Notes under the pieces: generated by a model | What the model was told of the DNA's origin: nothing | Databases searched by the model: none | Seen by the model: the letters and a program-made list of their open reading frames with translations, nothing else | Program-made: the position numbers and the translations under genes | In this document: positions 6,000 through 6,851 of the stretch, one piece after another | Layout: each line of letters begins with the position of its first letter | How positions within the stretch are numbered: the first letter of the stretch is position 1 | Assembly (NCBI GenBank): GCA_040905245.1 | Contig: JBBDRX010000057.1 | Coordinates: 1-6,851 of the forward strand | Reading direction: 5' to 3' | Length of the DNA: 6,851 bases | Origin: JBBDRX01 sp040905245 | GTDB lineage: Bacteria; Bacteroidota; Rhodothermia; Balneolales; Balneolaceae

Positions 6000-6851
6000 T
6001 ACGACGCGTTTCAGAATGTGGTGAAGTTCTTCAAAAAGTTGTTCCCGGGCAAACCGATTGCGTGCAAGCTGCTCTGCGGCCCGGGCGGCTGTTTCTCTGC
6101 GTTGGGGATCCCGAAGAAATGTTTGGATCTGTTCTGCGCTCTGCCGGGCATCCAGGGGCGGAACCACCAGCCCGGCTTTCGTCTTCCGGAGCAGATCGGC
6201 CTGCCACCCCTCGTGGTTGATCAGAATCGGCTTCCCTGCGGCCAGTGAGTCGAAGAATTTGTTGGCGGAGTTGTCCCACAGGGCCTTGTTGTCGATCACA
6301 AAAGAGCTGGTCAGATCGGCGGCCGCGTAGAGAGACGGTACTTCATTTTTTGGAATTGGCGGCAGCATAAACAGGTTTTGACCTATCACTCCGGACTCCC
6401 GGGCGAAGCGTTCGATCTGCACCTTTTCCCGCCCGTCACCCACAATCAGGAATGCGATTTCCGGATCTATTTCGGCCATTTCGATGGCGATACGAACCAT
6501 CTGCCCCACTCCATTGACCCGGCCAAGCGTTCCGCAGTAGAGTACCAGTGGGCGATTGCCGATCAGCGGGTGCTCCTGCCGAAATTTTTCTCCCTGTTGC
6601 GGAGGGACCGAAAAGAGCTCCAGGTCGCTGCTGTTGGGGATCACGCTCACTCGTGAGGAGGCCACTCCTTGTCGAAGAACACCATCTCGCATGCCCGGAG
6701 AGAGAGCCACCACATGAGCCGCGTTCCGATAGGCGCTCCGCTCCAGCCGTCTGGCCAGAAATGCCATCAACGGATTGGTGAGTTCTCCCATAGCAATAGG
6801 CACGTGAGGCCAGAGGTCGCGAACTTCAAACACCATCGGGATACTGAGCCG
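5754..6851 (-). CDS. GT4 glycosyltransferase, 5' end outside window, with a C-terminal winged-helix-like extension
   Basis: The frame is open from the right edge of the window, so about the first 100 residues are missing; 365 codons are visible (numbered here from the edge). The catalytic part is a GT-B fold glycosyltransferase of family 4, of the WbuB-like type: EVRDLWP (9-15), ALSPGMR, VIPNSSDL (70-77), LYCGTLGR (104-111), the IVGDGRE nucleotide-site loop (136-142), and the donor-binding NKFFDSLAAGKP (197-208). It should move a sugar from a nucleotide donor to a lipid-linked or growing glycan on the cytoplasmic face of the inner membrane; donor and acceptor cannot be read from sequence. GT4 homology ends near residue 284 (ELHHILKRVV). 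The same frame then runs on ~80 residues into a module unlike any GT4 tail (separate entry). An internal ATG at 6834-6836 lies within the conserved fold and is not the real start. The aminotransferase follows after 8 nt. Confidence 0.92.
   Translation of the reverse strand, partial: RLSIPMVFEVRDLWPHVPIAMGELTNPLMAFLARRLERSAYRNAAHVVALSPGMRDGVLRQGVASSRVSVIPNSSDLELFSVPPQQGEKFRQEHPLIGNRPLVLYCGTLGRVNGVGQMVRIAIEMAEIDPEIAFLIVGDGREKVQIERFARESGVIGQNLFMLPPIPKNEVPSLYAAADLTSSFVIDNKALWDNSANKFFDSLAAGKPILINHEGWQADLLRKTKAGLVVPPLDARQSAEQIQTFLRDPQRRETAARAAEQLARNRFAREQLFEELHHILKRVVTSGSVDVTPQVLSLVEAIDGEMSREELQKKLGLSDRKHFQEKYIRPALEQGVIEYTIPEKPKSSAQKYRLGRIGQSMKRKS

Overview
This window looks like part of a chromosome from the Bacteroidota/Rhodothermota/Balneolota group. 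Two upstream regions carry the TAnnTTTG -7 element typical of that group. None of the main start codons has a clear Shine-Dalgarno sequence. The one secreted protein has an LIA|Q signal-peptide end, with Gln at +1, which is common there. Most of the DNA is GC-rich, but the left ~0.65 kb and a short stretch near 5.75-6.05 kb are clearly more AT-rich.

Left part (1-586, all minus strand): the first 11 codons of a membrane protein that runs off the edge, then a type II toxin-antitoxin pair. The antitoxin is intact and overlaps the toxin start by 4 nt (ATGA). The RelE/ParE-family toxin has an in-frame TAA at codon 33, so it reads as a pseudogene or a sequencing error. After a 341-nt non-coding gap, a plus-strand gene (928-2439) encodes a 503-aa secreted, probably outer-membrane beta-barrel protein that I cannot assign to a named family.

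Right part (2487-6851, all minus strand): a surface-glycan block. In transcription order it holds a GT4 glycosyltransferase (5' end outside the window), an EpsN/PglE-type PLP aminotransferase, and, behind its own promoter, a membrane-bound PglF/EpsC/WbpM-type UDP-GlcNAc 4,6-dehydratase. The last two would act in sequence: UDP-GlcNAc to the 4-keto-6-deoxy sugar, then to the UDP-4-amino sugar that precedes N-acetylbacillosamine. The acetyltransferase and the initiating phosphoglycosyltransferase expected for such a pathway are not in the window.

The most unusual observation is the GT4 C-terminus. After a normal GT4 end, the same open frame continues for ~80 residues into a winged-helix-like module of the kind that ends AlbA_2/AAA_4 ('RecG-like') and Fic-associated regulators. 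That tail is encoded by DNA of about 45% GC, against about 64% just upstream. It appears to be a captured gene fragment fused in frame to a glycosyltransferase, exactly at the junction where expected pathway genes are missing.
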